Part shown: positions 52,909 to 61,692 of the stretch, piece by piece
How positions within the stretch are numbered: position 1 is the stretch's first letter
Layout: each line of letters opens with the position of its first letter
DNA from: Saccharospirillum sp.
GTDB taxonomy: Bacteria; Pseudomonadota; Gammaproteobacteria; Pseudomonadales; Natronospirillaceae
Direction: 5' to 3'
Length of the DNA stretch: 64,000 nucleotides
Assembly (NCBI GenBank): GCA_022565595.1
Contig: JAIUML010000014.1
Location: 1-64,000 of the forward strand
Program-made: the position numbers and the translations under genes
The notes under the pieces: generated by a model
Databases searched by the model: none
Seen by the model: the letters and a program-made list of their open reading frames with translations, nothing else
What the model was told of the DNA's origin: nothing

Positions 52909-55900
52909 ATGTCGCCATCGCTGTTTATTGTTGTTGCCCTGCTGTACATCGGGCTGCTCTTTGTCATCGCCTTGAAGGGCGATCACAAGCCCATCTCTGG
53001 CCGCCTGCAGCCCTGGGTGTACAGCCTGTCGTTGGCCGTTTATTGCACCACCTGGACCTTCTACGGCGCTACACGCCAGTTCAGTGAACTCGGCTGGGCC
53101 TTTGCGCCGGCTCATGTTGGCGCCATCCTGTTGTTTGTTTTTGGTTTTCCTTTCCTGCTCAAACTGGTCCGGGTCGCCAAGCGCGAAAACATCACCACCA
53201 TTGCCGACTTCATCGCCAGCCGCTTTGGCCACAGCCGGGCCGTTGCCGTCTTCGTTGCCCTGATGTGCCTGGTCGGCATCATTCCCTACGTATCACTGCA
53301 GTTAAAGGCCGTCTCCGTCAGTCTGGATGTCGTATCCGGCACCCTGGGTGATGAGCGCGCCTGGTTTCAGGACTCCGCGCTCTACGTCTCCATGACCATG
53401 GTGGTGTTCACCATGCTGTTTGGCACAAGGCATCTGGATACCTCCGAGCACCACCCTGGCATGATGCTGGCCATTGCCTTCGAATCCGTCGTCAAACTCT
53501 TTGCATACCTGGCTGTTGGTCTCTGGGCCATTTTCAGCGTGGGCGGCGGCGTCATGCAGTTGACTCAGGACACCCTGGCCGACGACACAACCCGGCAGTT
53601 GCTGACCAACTTCAATCAGCCCTACATCTACTGGAATCAGGTACTGTTGGGGCTCATCGCCATTATCGCTCTGCCACGCCAATTCCATGTGGCTGTGGTG
53701 GAAAACCGCAGTGAAGAAGACCTGCGCAAGGCGCGCTGGATATTTCCGCTCTATCTGGTTTTGATCAACCTCTTCACCATGCCACTCTTTCTCGTCGGTT
53801 ATCATCACTACGCCAGCGACAGCGTCAGTCTCGAATACCTGGCACTGTTGCTGCCCCTGGCTGAAGGCCGAATAGATCTGGCCTTGCTGACCTTTATCGG
53901 CGGCCTGTCCGCAGCCACATCCATGGTGATTATTGCCACAGTGGCACTCAGTACCATGCTGACCAACGAAATACTGTTGCCAGCTCTGATTCGCATGGGC
54001 TGGTGGTCCGCCGATGCACCTGACCTGGGGCGACGCATCGTCCGCTTGCGCCGCCTGTGTATTCTGCTGGTCGTGTTGGCAGCTTTTTTCTATTACCGCT
54101 TGATTGTCGCTTACGAAGGGCTGGTATCCATTGGCCTGATTTCCTTTGTTGCCGTTGCCCAGTTCGCGCCAGCACTCTTTCTGGGTTTGTTCTGGACCGG
54201 CATCAACCGAGGGGGCGTCTTGTGGGGGCTGGGGCTGGGTTTCATGCTCTGGTTCTATACCCTGGTAGTACCGCTTCTGGTGCGAGCCGGGCTTATGTCC
54301 GAATTCTGGATGGAAGGCCTGTTCGGGCTGTCTTTCATGAACCCTCAGGCATTGATGGGGCTGACTGGCCTCGACCCGGTAGTGCATGGCACAGCCTGGA
54401 GCCTGGCTGCCAATGTTCTAGGGCTGCTGCTTGGCTCCGCCTACACCCGCGAAACGCTCAAGGACCGAATGCAGGCCTCGCTATTCGTTCACGCCAATCG
54501 ACCCGCCGACTCTGCGCTGATGAGTGCCTCAACCCGCTCGGTTTCGGTGGCGGATCTGCATTTGTTGATGGGGCGTTTTATCGGCCAGGAGAAACTGCAA
54601 CACCTCTTTGCGCGCTACATCAATCCGCTCAATGGTCGATTGTTGTCCGACCAGCAAGCTGATGATGATCTGGTCTACCAGGCGGAGCGTGCGCTGTCTT
54701 CTGTACTCGGAGCACCCGCAGCCCGATTGCTGTTTGAGCGTTTTGATCAGCCACTCGAAAGCCACTGGCATGACTTGAGTACCATGGTGGACGAGGCGTC
54801 GCAGGTGCTCAAGTTCAACCGGGAGCTGCTCAACTCGGCATTACAATCGATCAGCCAGGGCATCAGTATTGTTGATCAGGACATGAATGTGGTGGCCTGG
54901 AATCAGGAGTACCAGCGCATGTTTGATTATCCGGACGGCCTGCTGGTAGTCGGTCGACCGGTCGAAGAACTGATTCGTTATAACGCTGAACTCGGTGAGT
55001 GTGGTCTGGGTAGAGTGGAAGACCTGGTACAAAAACGATTGGATCATCTGCGCAGCGGCACCAGTTACCGCTTTGAGCGTAAACGCACCAATGGCAGCTA
55101 TCTCGAAATACAGGGCACCCCCATGCCGGATGGTGGCTACATCACCGTCTATACCGACATAACAGATAGGCGCCGCATTGAGGATCAACTGCGGCGCAGC
55201 AACGAGATACTGGAAGACAAAGTCATGCAGCGCACCCAGGCCTTGCGCGTTACCAATAAGGAGTTGGAAAAGGCCAACGCCAACAAGACGCGCTTCCTCG
55301 CGGCTGCAGGGCACGACCTGGTGCAGCCACTTAACTCGGCAGCCTTGTTCTCGGCCAGTCTGCAAGCCAAGTTGAAACGCCACGATGGCCCGGTTGACTG
55401 GCTGAATCTGGCCGAGCAGATAGAGCGCTCCCTGACCTCAGCCGACAACCTCTTGAACGAATTGCTGGAAATCTCCAAACTGGATTCGGATATCATCAAG
55501 CCGGACATGGAAGCCGTTGATCTGGGCCGAATGCTGCGCTCCCTGCATGAAGATTTTGAAGTCCTGGCGCGTAAACGCGGTATTCGTTTGACGGTTGTGC
55601 CGGTCAACCTTTGGGTGCGTACAGACCCACGATTGTTGCGCCGGATGATTCAGAACTTTCTCAGTAATGCCTTGCGCTATAGCCAGCGCGGGCGCGTTAC
55701 CATGGGCGTCCGCAGGCAAGGAGACCATTGCTCCATCGAAGTTTGGGATACTGGCCCCGGCCTGACTGAACAACAACAGCACGATATTTTCGAAGAGTTT
55801 CACCGCCTGCCGGATACGCTCAGTGACGAAAAAGGTCTGGGACTTGGGCTGGCCATTGTGCGGCGGATGTCGCGTCTGTTGGATCATCCTGTGTCCATCA

Positions 55901-56364
55901 GCAGCCGGCTGGGCGAGGGCAGTGGTTTCAAGATCAGAGTGCCAATTACGCAATCTGTATCGAGTGCCAAAGCAGCTCGCCTTGAGCGTTCGGCACCAGC
56001 GCCTCTGTATCGCATTCTCTGTGTGGACAATGAGCAGCAGATCATCGAAGGGATGCACAGCTTGTTGGTGGAATGGGGCTATCAGGTCGACACGGCTCTG
56101 GATCAGGCCGGTGCGGACCAATGCATTGCTCAGGCCATACCGGACCTGATCATCATCGACTACCATCTGGATCAGGGCGTGACCGGCCTGTCGCTGCTCG
56201 AACATTGGCAACAGACCTGGCTGCAGGAAACTCCAGTTATCGTCATCACGGCCGATTACACCGATGAAGTGCGTTCGGCAATTGAGAAACAAGGCTTCCG
56301 GTTGCTCAAGAAACCGGTACGACCCCTGCAACTGAGGTCGCTGGTAGACTCGGTTTTGCGGTAA
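52909..56364 (+). CDS. mxtR: SSS-domain hybrid sensor histidine kinase (MxtR/CrbS-like)
   Basis: This protein of 1151 residues has four parts. A solute:sodium-symporter-like membrane domain of about 13 helices (1-510; YSLSLAVYCTTWTFYGATRQ; RENITTIADFIASRFGHSRA) is followed by a PAS domain (about 640-765; QGISIVDQDMNVVAWNQEYQ). The kinase core has His802 in AAAGHDLVQPLNSAALF, an N-box in RMIQNFLSNALRYSQ and VWDTGPGLTEQQQ. A C-terminal receiver carries Asp1084 (LIIIDYHLDQG). This is the MxtR (Pseudomonas) and CrbS (Vibrio) layout, where it controls acetyl-CoA synthetase and acetate use with a LuxR-type partner. That partner is encoded convergently next door, and an acyl-CoA ligase lies upstream. 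Confidence 0.88.
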   Translation: MSPSLFIVVALLYIGLLFVIALKGDHKPISGRLQPWVYSLSLAVYCTTWTFYGATRQFSELGWAFAPAHVGAILLFVFGFPFLLKLVRVAKRENITTIADFIASRFGHSRAVAVFVALMCLVGIIPYVSLQLKAVSVSLDVVSGTLGDERAWFQDSALYVSMTMVVFTMLFGTRHLDTSEHHPGMMLAIAFESVVKLFAYLAVGLWAIFSVGGGVMQLTQDTLADDTTRQLLTNFNQPYIYWNQVLLGLIAIIALPRQFHVAVVENRSEEDLRKARWIFPLYLVLINLFTMPLFLVGYHHYASDSVSLEYLALLLPLAEGRIDLALLTFIGGLSAATSMVIIATVALSTMLTNEILLPALIRMGWWSADAPDLGRRIVRLRRLCILLVVLAAFFYYRLIVAYEGLVSIGLISFVAVAQFAPALFLGLFWTGINRGGVLWGLGLGFMLWFYTLVVPLLVRAGLMSEFWMEGLFGLSFMNPQALMGLTGLDPVVHGTAWSLAANVLGLLLGSAYTRETLKDRMQASLFVHANRPADSALMSASTRSVSVADLHLLMGRFIGQEKLQHLFARYINPLNGRLLSDQQADDDLVYQAERALSSVLGAPAARLLFERFDQPLESHWHDLSTMVDEASQVLKFNRELLNSALQSISQGISIVDQDMNVVAWNQEYQRMFDYPDGLLVVGRPVEELIRYNAELGECGLGRVEDLVQKRLDHLRSGTSYRFERKRTNGSYLEIQGTPMPDGGYITVYTDITDRRRIEDQLRRSNEILEDKVMQRTQALRVTNKELEKANANKTRFLAAAGHDLVQPLNSAALFSASLQAKLKRHDGPVDWLNLAEQIERSLTSADNLLNELLEISKLDSDIIKPDMEAVDLGRMLRSLHEDFEVLARKRGIRLTVVPVNLWVRTDPRLLRRMIQNFLSNALRYSQRGRVTMGVRRQGDHCSIEVWDTGPGLTEQQQHDIFEEFHRLPDTLSDEKGLGLGLAIVRRMSRLLDHPVSISSRLGEGSGFKIRVPITQSVSSAKAARLERSAPAPLYRILCVDNEQQIIEGMHSLLVEWGYQVDTALDQAGADQCIAQAIPDLIIIDYHLDQGVTGLSLLEHWQQTWLQETPVIVITADYTDEVRSAIEKQGFRLLKKPVRPLQLRSLVDSVLR

Positions 56365-56382
56365 AAGAGATAGGCAGAGTCT

Positions 56383-57024
56383 TTACTCTGGCACTTCCAT
56401 GTATTGGCTGAACAGAGCCGCCTGGGTGCGGTTATAAATCCCCAGTTTGCGGAAAATCTCTGACACATGGGTCTTGATGGTGGTTTCCTTGACGTTCAGC
56501 TCATAGGCAATCTGTTTGTTCAGGAATCCACGTGTAATCAGGGCCAGCACTCGCTGCTGTTGCGGCGTCAAGGTCGCCAGTTTGGCAATGGCATCCAGAT
56601 CGTCCTGATGTTCTTCTGTATCCGGGTTGTAGCCTTCCGGGAACCAATTCATACCAGTGAGCAGGCGAGACAAGGCGCTTACCAGTGCATCCAGGGGTAA
56701 TGATTTGGGGACATAACCCAATGCACCAGCCGCTTTGGCTTGATGCATGGTACGGCCAGCTTCGTTGGCAGAAACCACTGCAACCGCCACCTCGGGAAAT
56801 TGGCTGCGAATCTGCAACAATCCCATCAAACCGTCGTTGCCGGGCATTTTCAGGTCCAGCAGGAGCAGGTCGATGTCGCGTTGCTCCAGGCGAGACAGTG
56901 TGGTTCCGAGCGAGTCGGTCTGGTCGATGTCTATATCAGGCTGAGCGGTTTTCAGCGCTTCCGCTATGGCGCTGCGAAAAAGGGGGTGGTCATCCGCAAT
57001 CAATACATGCAGGGGGTCGGTCAT
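56383..57024 (-). CDS. erdR: LuxR-family response regulator (ErdR/CrbR-like)
   Basis: The 213-residue regulator has an N-terminal receiver with the phospho-acceptor Asp57 (LLLLDLKMPGNDGLMGLLQI), a DD pair at 11-12, and a C-terminal LuxR-type HTH (LATLTPQQQRVLALITRGFL, NKQIAYELNVKETTIKTHVS). It is the expected partner of the adjacent hybrid kinase. In Pseudomonas ErdR and Vibrio CrbR the homologues activate acs. The genes are convergent with 18 bp between the stops, so each has its own promoter. The target genes here are inferred, not seen. Confidence 0.88.
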   Translation of the reverse strand: MTDPLHVLIADDHPLFRSAIAEALKTAQPDIDIDQTDSLGTTLSRLEQRDIDLLLLDLKMPGNDGLMGLLQIRSQFPEVAVAVVSANEAGRTMHQAKAAGALGYVPKSLPLDALVSALSRLLTGMNWFPEGYNPDTEEHQDDLDAIAKLATLTPQQQRVLALITRGFLNKQIAYELNVKETTIKTHVSEIFRKLGIYNRTQAALFSQYMEVPE

Positions 57025-57120
57025 GGGTACCCATTTGCTGTTGTTATTCAGGCTTTGTTATAGCAGATTCTGGCCGGTTAAACGATGCCAAAGCGTCCTA
57101 CTTAAGGAGGAGTCAGGCTC

Positions 57121-58695
57121 TTAGCCCGCCTTGCTCAGCTTCTTGTTTTCTTCTTCCAGTTCCTTGATCTTGCTCATCATGCCCTGCATGTCGGTGATGA
57201 ATTCCTTGACCAGGTTTTCCATCTCTTCCATATCTTCGTTGGAGTCGGGTCGTTCCACCTTCCGAGCAGAGTTCGCATCATTCTCAGTGGTCGGTTGCTG
57301 TGATTGAAGTTGAGCGACCAGGGACTGGGTTTCCTTCAACATACGCTGCAGGTTATTGATGTCTTCCTCCTGTTCGATGATGATCTCCATGGCATCGCCT
57401 CCGCCGCGAATGGCTTCCATATGCCCTCTCAGACTATCGATGCTGCTTTGTTGCTGGTTGTTCAACTCACCAAGTCGTTCACTGACTTCGCTATCAGCTA
57501 TTGGTTCCGCCTGGCCTTGAGCGTGTTCGGTGAGTTGCTCGATCTGGCGAATGGCGTTTTCCAGTTCCATTTCCAGAACTGAAATGCAGTTTTCCGAATC
57601 GCGGACCAGCAGTTCCAGTCGGCTGATCTCACCTTCCTGCAGTTCCAGCACGGCTTCCGGGTCTGAGCCATGGCGCATCTGATCGATGCTGTTGCGCAGG
57701 TTGGCCAGGGCCGTGGCTTTTTTGCTGGCGTTCTGGACCAGCTGATTCATGTTTTCCTGGTTGATTGTGCCGGCTTTGTCAGTAGTAATGGAAATGTCCT
57801 TCAGACGATTCTTGAGTTCCTTGACCTGGGCCTCAAGTGCCTCGTTTTCATGATTGGTGGCTTCCAGCTCCTTTTCCATCAGGTTTATCGACATGTCTGC
57901 CCGCTTAATGTATTGATCGAGCTGTTCGATGTGTTCGTCCTGCTGCTCCTTGAAAGCCTCTTCTCCGGGGCTCATCTGCTGCAACATTAGCCTGGCCTTG
58001 TTCAAGGCTTCCTGCATATCAAACTTTTCGCACTTGAGCTTATAGATTTCGTCGGCATACATGCCTTTTTGTGGCCGCTCCAGCTGTGGTTCCTCCTGGA
58101 CGTTGATGGCTCGCAACGCCATCAGCTCTTTCTCCATGAGGGAAATGCGGTCGTAGGCTGAATCGAGGCGTGAGCGCAAATCGCCTTCCTCAGCGTCTGT
58201 GTCTTCATCGTCTGCAATCGATTTTGGGTTGAACACAGAATCTGATAACAACTTTGACAGCTGTTCTTGCCATTGGGGTTCGGAAATTTGTTGAGAGAGG
58301 AGCCGTTGCTCAAGCGTTAACACCTGTCTGCGCAACCAGGTCAGCTGCTTTGCTTCGTCCACTGTGATTGCCGAGTCTTCATCCTCAGGCAAAGCGTTCG
58401 TCTCATCGAGTTTTTGCAGGTGGCTTTCCAACTGCTGAGGCATGGTCTGGCCTGCACTTTCTGCACTCGCCTGAGCCTCGCTGACATCCTTGAGTAATTG
58501 TTGATTCTGGGCCCTCAAGGCTGCCACTTCCTGTTGTCTTTGCTGTTGGCGCTGGGACCGTTCCCAACGCATTTCCTTGAGCAGTGCAACCAGCACGTGA
58601 TAGAGCCGCTGCTTGTAAAACAGGAAGGCCGTTATGATCACATAGACGACGGTGATTTCGGCAAGTATGAAAAAAGTGAGCGGCTCGATGTACAT
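57121..58695 (-). CDS. membrane-anchored coiled-coil protein in flagellar cluster
   Basis: This 524-residue protein is not recognised as a known family. One N-terminal helix (PLTFFILAEITVVYVIITAF, about 5-26) is followed by an almost continuous charged coiled coil rich in Glu, Gln and Leu. Three related segments recur: RISLMEKELMALRAIN, SINLMEKELEATNHEN and CISVLEMELENAIRQI. The C-terminus is Lys/Glu-rich. It follows flgN by 19 bp and probably belongs to the flgM-flgN transcript, at the place where Pseudomonas has a PilZ-domain gene. A structural or polar-organising role is possible but inferred. Confidence 0.7.
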   Translation of the reverse strand: MYIEPLTFFILAEITVVYVIITAFLFYKQRLYHVLVALLKEMRWERSQRQQQRQQEVAALRAQNQQLLKDVSEAQASAESAGQTMPQQLESHLQKLDETNALPEDEDSAITVDEAKQLTWLRRQVLTLEQRLLSQQISEPQWQEQLSKLLSDSVFNPKSIADDEDTDAEEGDLRSRLDSAYDRISLMEKELMALRAINVQEEPQLERPQKGMYADEIYKLKCEKFDMQEALNKARLMLQQMSPGEEAFKEQQDEHIEQLDQYIKRADMSINLMEKELEATNHENEALEAQVKELKNRLKDISITTDKAGTINQENMNQLVQNASKKATALANLRNSIDQMRHGSDPEAVLELQEGEISRLELLVRDSENCISVLEMELENAIRQIEQLTEHAQGQAEPIADSEVSERLGELNNQQQSSIDSLRGHMEAIRGGGDAMEIIIEQEEDINNLQRMLKETQSLVAQLQSQQPTTENDANSARKVERPDSNEDMEEMENLVKEFITDMQGMMSKIKELEEENKKLSKAG

Positions 58696-58714
58696 GGCGA
58701 TGGGCTGGCCTGCT

Positions 58715-59203
58715 TTATACCTGATCGACCCAGCCGGATGGAGACTGACTGCGATATTGGCCTTCGGCTGAATAGGTGTCTGTATTTCCCATCAAATTCT
58801 TGAGGAGGTTGAGTTGTAGCGCATTTCGATGACTTAAATCGGCCAGAAGTTGCCGGTTGGTCTGATGCAGGCGGTCATTTTCGTCCAGGCTTTCCCGCAG
58901 GCTGTGCCAGACGGTCAGCAATGATTGAGCATCTGTGCTCGGCCATTGGCTCGCCCATTGAGTAATGGAGTCCGTATCCGGTTCAAGCGACAACGCCTCA
59001 AGACAGTTGAGTAAAGCAGTAGAAGCGCTCAGCAAACGCTCAGTAGCTTCCTGTTTGCTTTGCGTAATTTCAATGAGATGGGTCGATTCAGCGCTACTGA
59101 GACAATCGAATTCATCACGCAGCAGAGGGGTGAAGGCATTACTGGCTTGCGCTGTCGCGTCCAGGTGGGCTTTCAGTTCGCTGTAGGGTGCAGTAATCGT
59201 CAT
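58715..59203 (-). CDS. flgN: FlgN-like flagellar chaperone
   Basis: This helical protein of about 162 residues has the weakly conserved FlgN pattern: an N-terminal helix pair (ELKAHLDATAQASNAFTPLL), a Leu-rich middle and the C-terminal LADLSHRNALQLNLLKNLMG, which resembles the typical FlgN end. FlgN keeps hook-associated proteins FlgK and FlgL soluble for export. It directly follows flgM (41 bp), as in many gammaproteobacteria. The ATG at 59203 (MTITAPYS) is supported by GGGAGA upstream; an in-frame ATG at 59248 would add 15 residues that overlap flgM. Confidence 0.82.
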   Translation of the reverse strand: MTITAPYSELKAHLDATAQASNAFTPLLRDEFDCLSSAESTHLIEITQSKQEATERLLSASTALLNCLEALSLEPDTDSITQWASQWPSTDAQSLLTVWHSLRESLDENDRLHQTNRQLLADLSHRNALQLNLLKNLMGNTDTYSAEGQYRSQSPSGWVDQV

Positions 59204-59244
59204 GACGCCAGTTCTCCCTGGGGCCAGCCTCTTACTGCACAGAA

Positions 59245-59556
59245 TCAAAGGCCTGATTCAAAGCGTCGAAAGGCAGCCGCCAGTTTATCGTGGTCTATCT
59301 TGTAATCGCCATTGGCAATGGCGGTTTTGATGCGCTCGATTTTTTCCTGATCGACATCGGGCATCTGTTGTACCCTGGAACTGGCAGTTTTCAGCACCTT
59401 TGCTCGATCGGAGAGTTCGACCACATCATCCTTCCTTGCAGTTTCTGTACCAGCTTTATCGGATGGGCTGGCAAGGTTGCCGCTTGCTTCGTTCTGGCGG
59501 GCTTTACCGGTGTTGCCGGATTGTCCCGGTGACACCCCATTCAAATTGATGGCCAT
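59245..59556 (-). CDS. flgM: anti-sigma-28 factor FlgM
   Basis: The 103-residue protein has the typical FlgM start (MAINLNGVSP), a Ser/Gly/Asn-rich disordered first half and the conserved sigma-binding C-terminal helices (VELSDRAKVLKTASSRVQQM, DQEKIERIKTAIANGDYKID, LAAAFRRFES). It holds FliA inactive until the hook is complete and FlgM is exported. GAGGA precedes the ATG. A sigma-28 promoter stands 40 bp upstream, so it makes its own feedback loop. flgA lies upstream on the same strand. Confidence 0.95.
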   Translation of the reverse strand: MAINLNGVSPGQSGNTGKARQNEASGNLASPSDKAGTETARKDDVVELSDRAKVLKTASSRVQQMPDVDQEKIERIKTAIANGDYKIDHDKLAAAFRRFESGL

Positions 59557-59595
59557 AGCCTTGTCCTCGCTTAAAAAAACATTTTCCTGAAGTGG

Positions 59596-59622
59596 ATAGC
59601 GGCCACTGCTACAGGAACTTTA
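59596..59622 (-). promoter_or_regulatory. sigma-28 (FliA) promoter of flgM
   Basis: On the minus strand TAAAGTTC (59622-59615), an 11-bp spacer and GCCGCTAT (59603-59596) match the sigma-28 consensus TAAAGTTT-N11-GCCGATAA at 13 of 16 positions. The start of transcription would be about 30 bp before the flgM ATG. Confidence 0.8.
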
Positions 59623-59667
59623 ATCATATTTGTGACAAAAGTCTTATTTTGAGTGAAATTATGCGAT

Positions 59668-60423
59668 TTATTGCACCGAGATTTCAACCACGCCCCTGTC
59701 TCGAATGTAGGCATGAACAATGGATCGAGAACTGAGGTTTCTGACAGGAATTTGACGCCCGGCCTGGCCGTCGCGCATGGCCTCACCCAGGGCGCGCACA
59801 GTCAGTCCACCGGAGTGCGCCAGTATAACCACCCGATCCCCTCTTTTTATTAAGGTAGGCGCCTCGACAACATAGGAGTTGATCACATCCCCCTGTCGTA
59901 AATTTCGTGCGACCTGGAAACCATCCACCTCTTCGGGTTTATGGAAGTAGCCCATTCTTAGTGTGCCTATGTCTTCCAGGCGCAGCTCGACATCGGAACT
60001 GGAGAGCCTTTGTCCACGGGACAGCGGGGTAGCGGCAACCACCACTGGCTGTCGTATGGACAGTGTAATGGGTACAAAGAGCTGCCAGCCCACGGCTTCA
60101 CAGCTGATTCTTGGCGTCATTCGGCTGCTTAGTTGCTGGCTACGCCAATCAACTGTGGGGGGCTGAGGGCACAAGTCGAGGCTCGCTGCCGCAGCCTGAA
60201 CCTGGACACTGTAGTCATAGTGCTCACTTTCGATGTCAGGGTAGTTTTGATGAATGCGCCTCTCAAGCTCACTGGCCAGATGCAGTCGAGCCTGATCGAT
60301 GGTTGATTGCCCGTCAGCCACCACAGTCGTCGCTAGCAGAATCAAAGCGCCCATGCGAAGGAAAATCCACACCCGGGCTAAGCTTTGTCTATACTGTGCC
60401 GATATATGCAAAGTGAGCAACAT
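59668..60423 (-). CDS. flgA: flagellar P-ring assembly chaperone FlgA
   Basis: The protein has up to 251 residues. A hydrophobic signal segment (MGALILLATTVVADGQ) is followed by the FlgA N-domain (CPQPPTVDWRSQQ) and the SAF/FlgA C-domain (ATPLSRGQRLSSSDVELRLE; RGDRVVILAHSGGLTVRALG; DGQAGRQIPVRNLSSRSIVH). It helps FlgI assemble the periplasmic P-ring. The start is uncertain: the ATG at 60423 gives 23 residues before the signal helix, and an ATG at 60354 would start right at it. A sigma-54 promoter lies upstream. flgM follows with its own promoter. Confidence 0.92.
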   Translation of the reverse strand: MLLTLHISAQYRQSLARVWIFLRMGALILLATTVVADGQSTIDQARLHLASELERRIHQNYPDIESEHYDYSVQVQAAAASLDLCPQPPTVDWRSQQLSSRMTPRISCEAVGWQLFVPITLSIRQPVVVAATPLSRGQRLSSSDVELRLEDIGTLRMGYFHKPEEVDGFQVARNLRQGDVINSYVVEAPTLIKRGDRVVILAHSGGLTVRALGEAMRDGQAGRQIPVRNLSSRSIVHAYIRDRGVVEISVQ

Positions 60424-60671
60424 TCAGAGGTCTCGAAATCGATCATGTGTTGGTCAGGTGAGCCTGCTTCGAAAAAACATCAGATTGTCGGAACTTTGAC
60501 AGGGTTCATGACCTGGGATCTGTTCTGCAAGGGTTGTGCCGAATCGCTCAATTGCTGGTCAACATTGTTCGAACAAGCCAGGAAGAACCGAGTTTTTTCC
60601 TGTTTGGCTCCGTGAAATGGCAAAGGTCGTTTCATGATAGAAACTCAATTGAACCTGGAGGCGTCACCTAA
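60424..60671. other. flgA-cheV divergent intergenic region
   Basis: This 248-bp region contains the sigma-54 promoter of flgA. On the plus strand TTGACA at 60496-60501 is a perfect -35 box, but the sequence 17 bp on (TCTGTT) is a poor -10, so the cheV promoter is not established. The cheV ribosome-binding site is GGAGG at 60657-60661. A short plus-strand open frame exists here but shows no coding character. Confidence 0.45.
60527..60540 (-). promoter_or_regulatory. sigma-54 promoter of flgA
   Basis: On the minus strand the sequence GGCACAACCCTTGC has GG and GC exactly 10 bp apart, with the CAC and TT positions of the consensus TGGCAC-N5-TTGC. Transcription would start near 60515, about 90 bp before the flgA ATG. 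Confidence 0.75.
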
Positions 60672-61628
60672 ATGGCTGGTGTACTGGATAGCGTAAATCA
60701 GAGAACCCAGTTGGTGGGTCAGAATCGGTTGGAACTGCTGCTGTTTCGCCTGGAAGGGGATCAGATATACGGCATCAACGTGTTCAAGGTGAAAGAGGTG
60801 CTTCAGTGCCCCAAACTGACCCAGATGCCGCACAGTAATTCTGTTGTGCGCGGCGTGGCTCATATTCGAGGTGGCACCATCCCCATTCTGGACCTGAGCC
60901 GGGCAACGGGTAACAGAGCCATTGATCATATAGAAGACAAGTTTGTCATCATTGCCGAGTACAACATGAAGTCTCAAGGGTTTCTGGTAAAAGGCGTTGA
61001 GCGCATCATCAACATCAACTGGGAAGATGTTCAGCCGCCACCGAAAGGTACCGGTCACGATCACTTTCTGACTGCCGTGACCAAGTACGAAGATAAACTG
61101 GTAGAAATCATTGATGTCGAAAAAATTCTGGCGGAAGTGTCGCCCATGAATGAGAACATCAGCGAAGGCATTATCACCGAAGATGCCACTTCCAGAGCCG
61201 TATCCATGCAGGTGCTGATAGTTGACGACTCCAAAATAGCGCGTAAGCAGATTCAGAAAACGCTTGAGCAGGTCGGTTTTACCGTGGTCGCATTGAATGA
61301 TGGTCGCGAAGCCCTTGATCATCTTTTGGCGCTGGTGGCAGAGGGTGTTCATCCGGCGAAGCGATATCCGTTCATCATTTCCGACATTGAGATGCCGGAG
61401 ATGGATGGTTACACTCTAACTTCAGAAATCCGGGCCCATCCCGAACTGAAAGACCTCCATATCCTGCTGCACACCTCGCTGAGTGGTGTCTTTAACAAAG
61501 CCATGGTACAAAAGGTCGGAGCAAATGACTTCCTCGCCAAGTTTCAACCAGACATGTTGGCACAACTGGTTATTGAGCGTATTACCAATCTGGGTGGTGA
61601 GTTACCAGCTTCGGAAGGTGAGGCATGA
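60672..61628 (+). CDS. cheV: chemotaxis coupling protein CheV
   Basis: The 318-residue protein has a CheW-like domain at about 15-165 (LELLLFRLEGDQIYGINVFK; VVRGVAHIRGGTIPILDLSR) and a receiver at about 185-318 with Asp238 in IISDIEMPEMDGYTLTSEIR. CheV couples receptors to CheA, and its receiver is thought to allow adaptation. It is followed by cheR after 64 bp and is divergent from flgA, as in Pseudomonas and Vibrio. Confidence 0.97.
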   Translation: MAGVLDSVNQRTQLVGQNRLELLLFRLEGDQIYGINVFKVKEVLQCPKLTQMPHSNSVVRGVAHIRGGTIPILDLSRATGNRAIDHIEDKFVIIAEYNMKSQGFLVKGVERIININWEDVQPPPKGTGHDHFLTAVTKYEDKLVEIIDVEKILAEVSPMNENISEGIITEDATSRAVSMQVLIVDDSKIARKQIQKTLEQVGFTVVALNDGREALDHLLALVAEGVHPAKRYPFIISDIEMPEMDGYTLTSEIRAHPELKDLHILLHTSLSGVFNKAMVQKVGANDFLAKFQPDMLAQLVIERITNLGGELPASEGEA

Positions 61629-61692
61629 AGGGTCGTACAAGGCTGCAGTAAGCTGTCACTGTACTGAATAAACGCTTAAGGGAGTCATCGCC

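Noticed and set aside
60385-60615. Small plus-strand frame before cheV
   Set aside because: It spans the flgA start and the sigma-54 promoter, has no good ribosome-binding site and no recognisable sequence.
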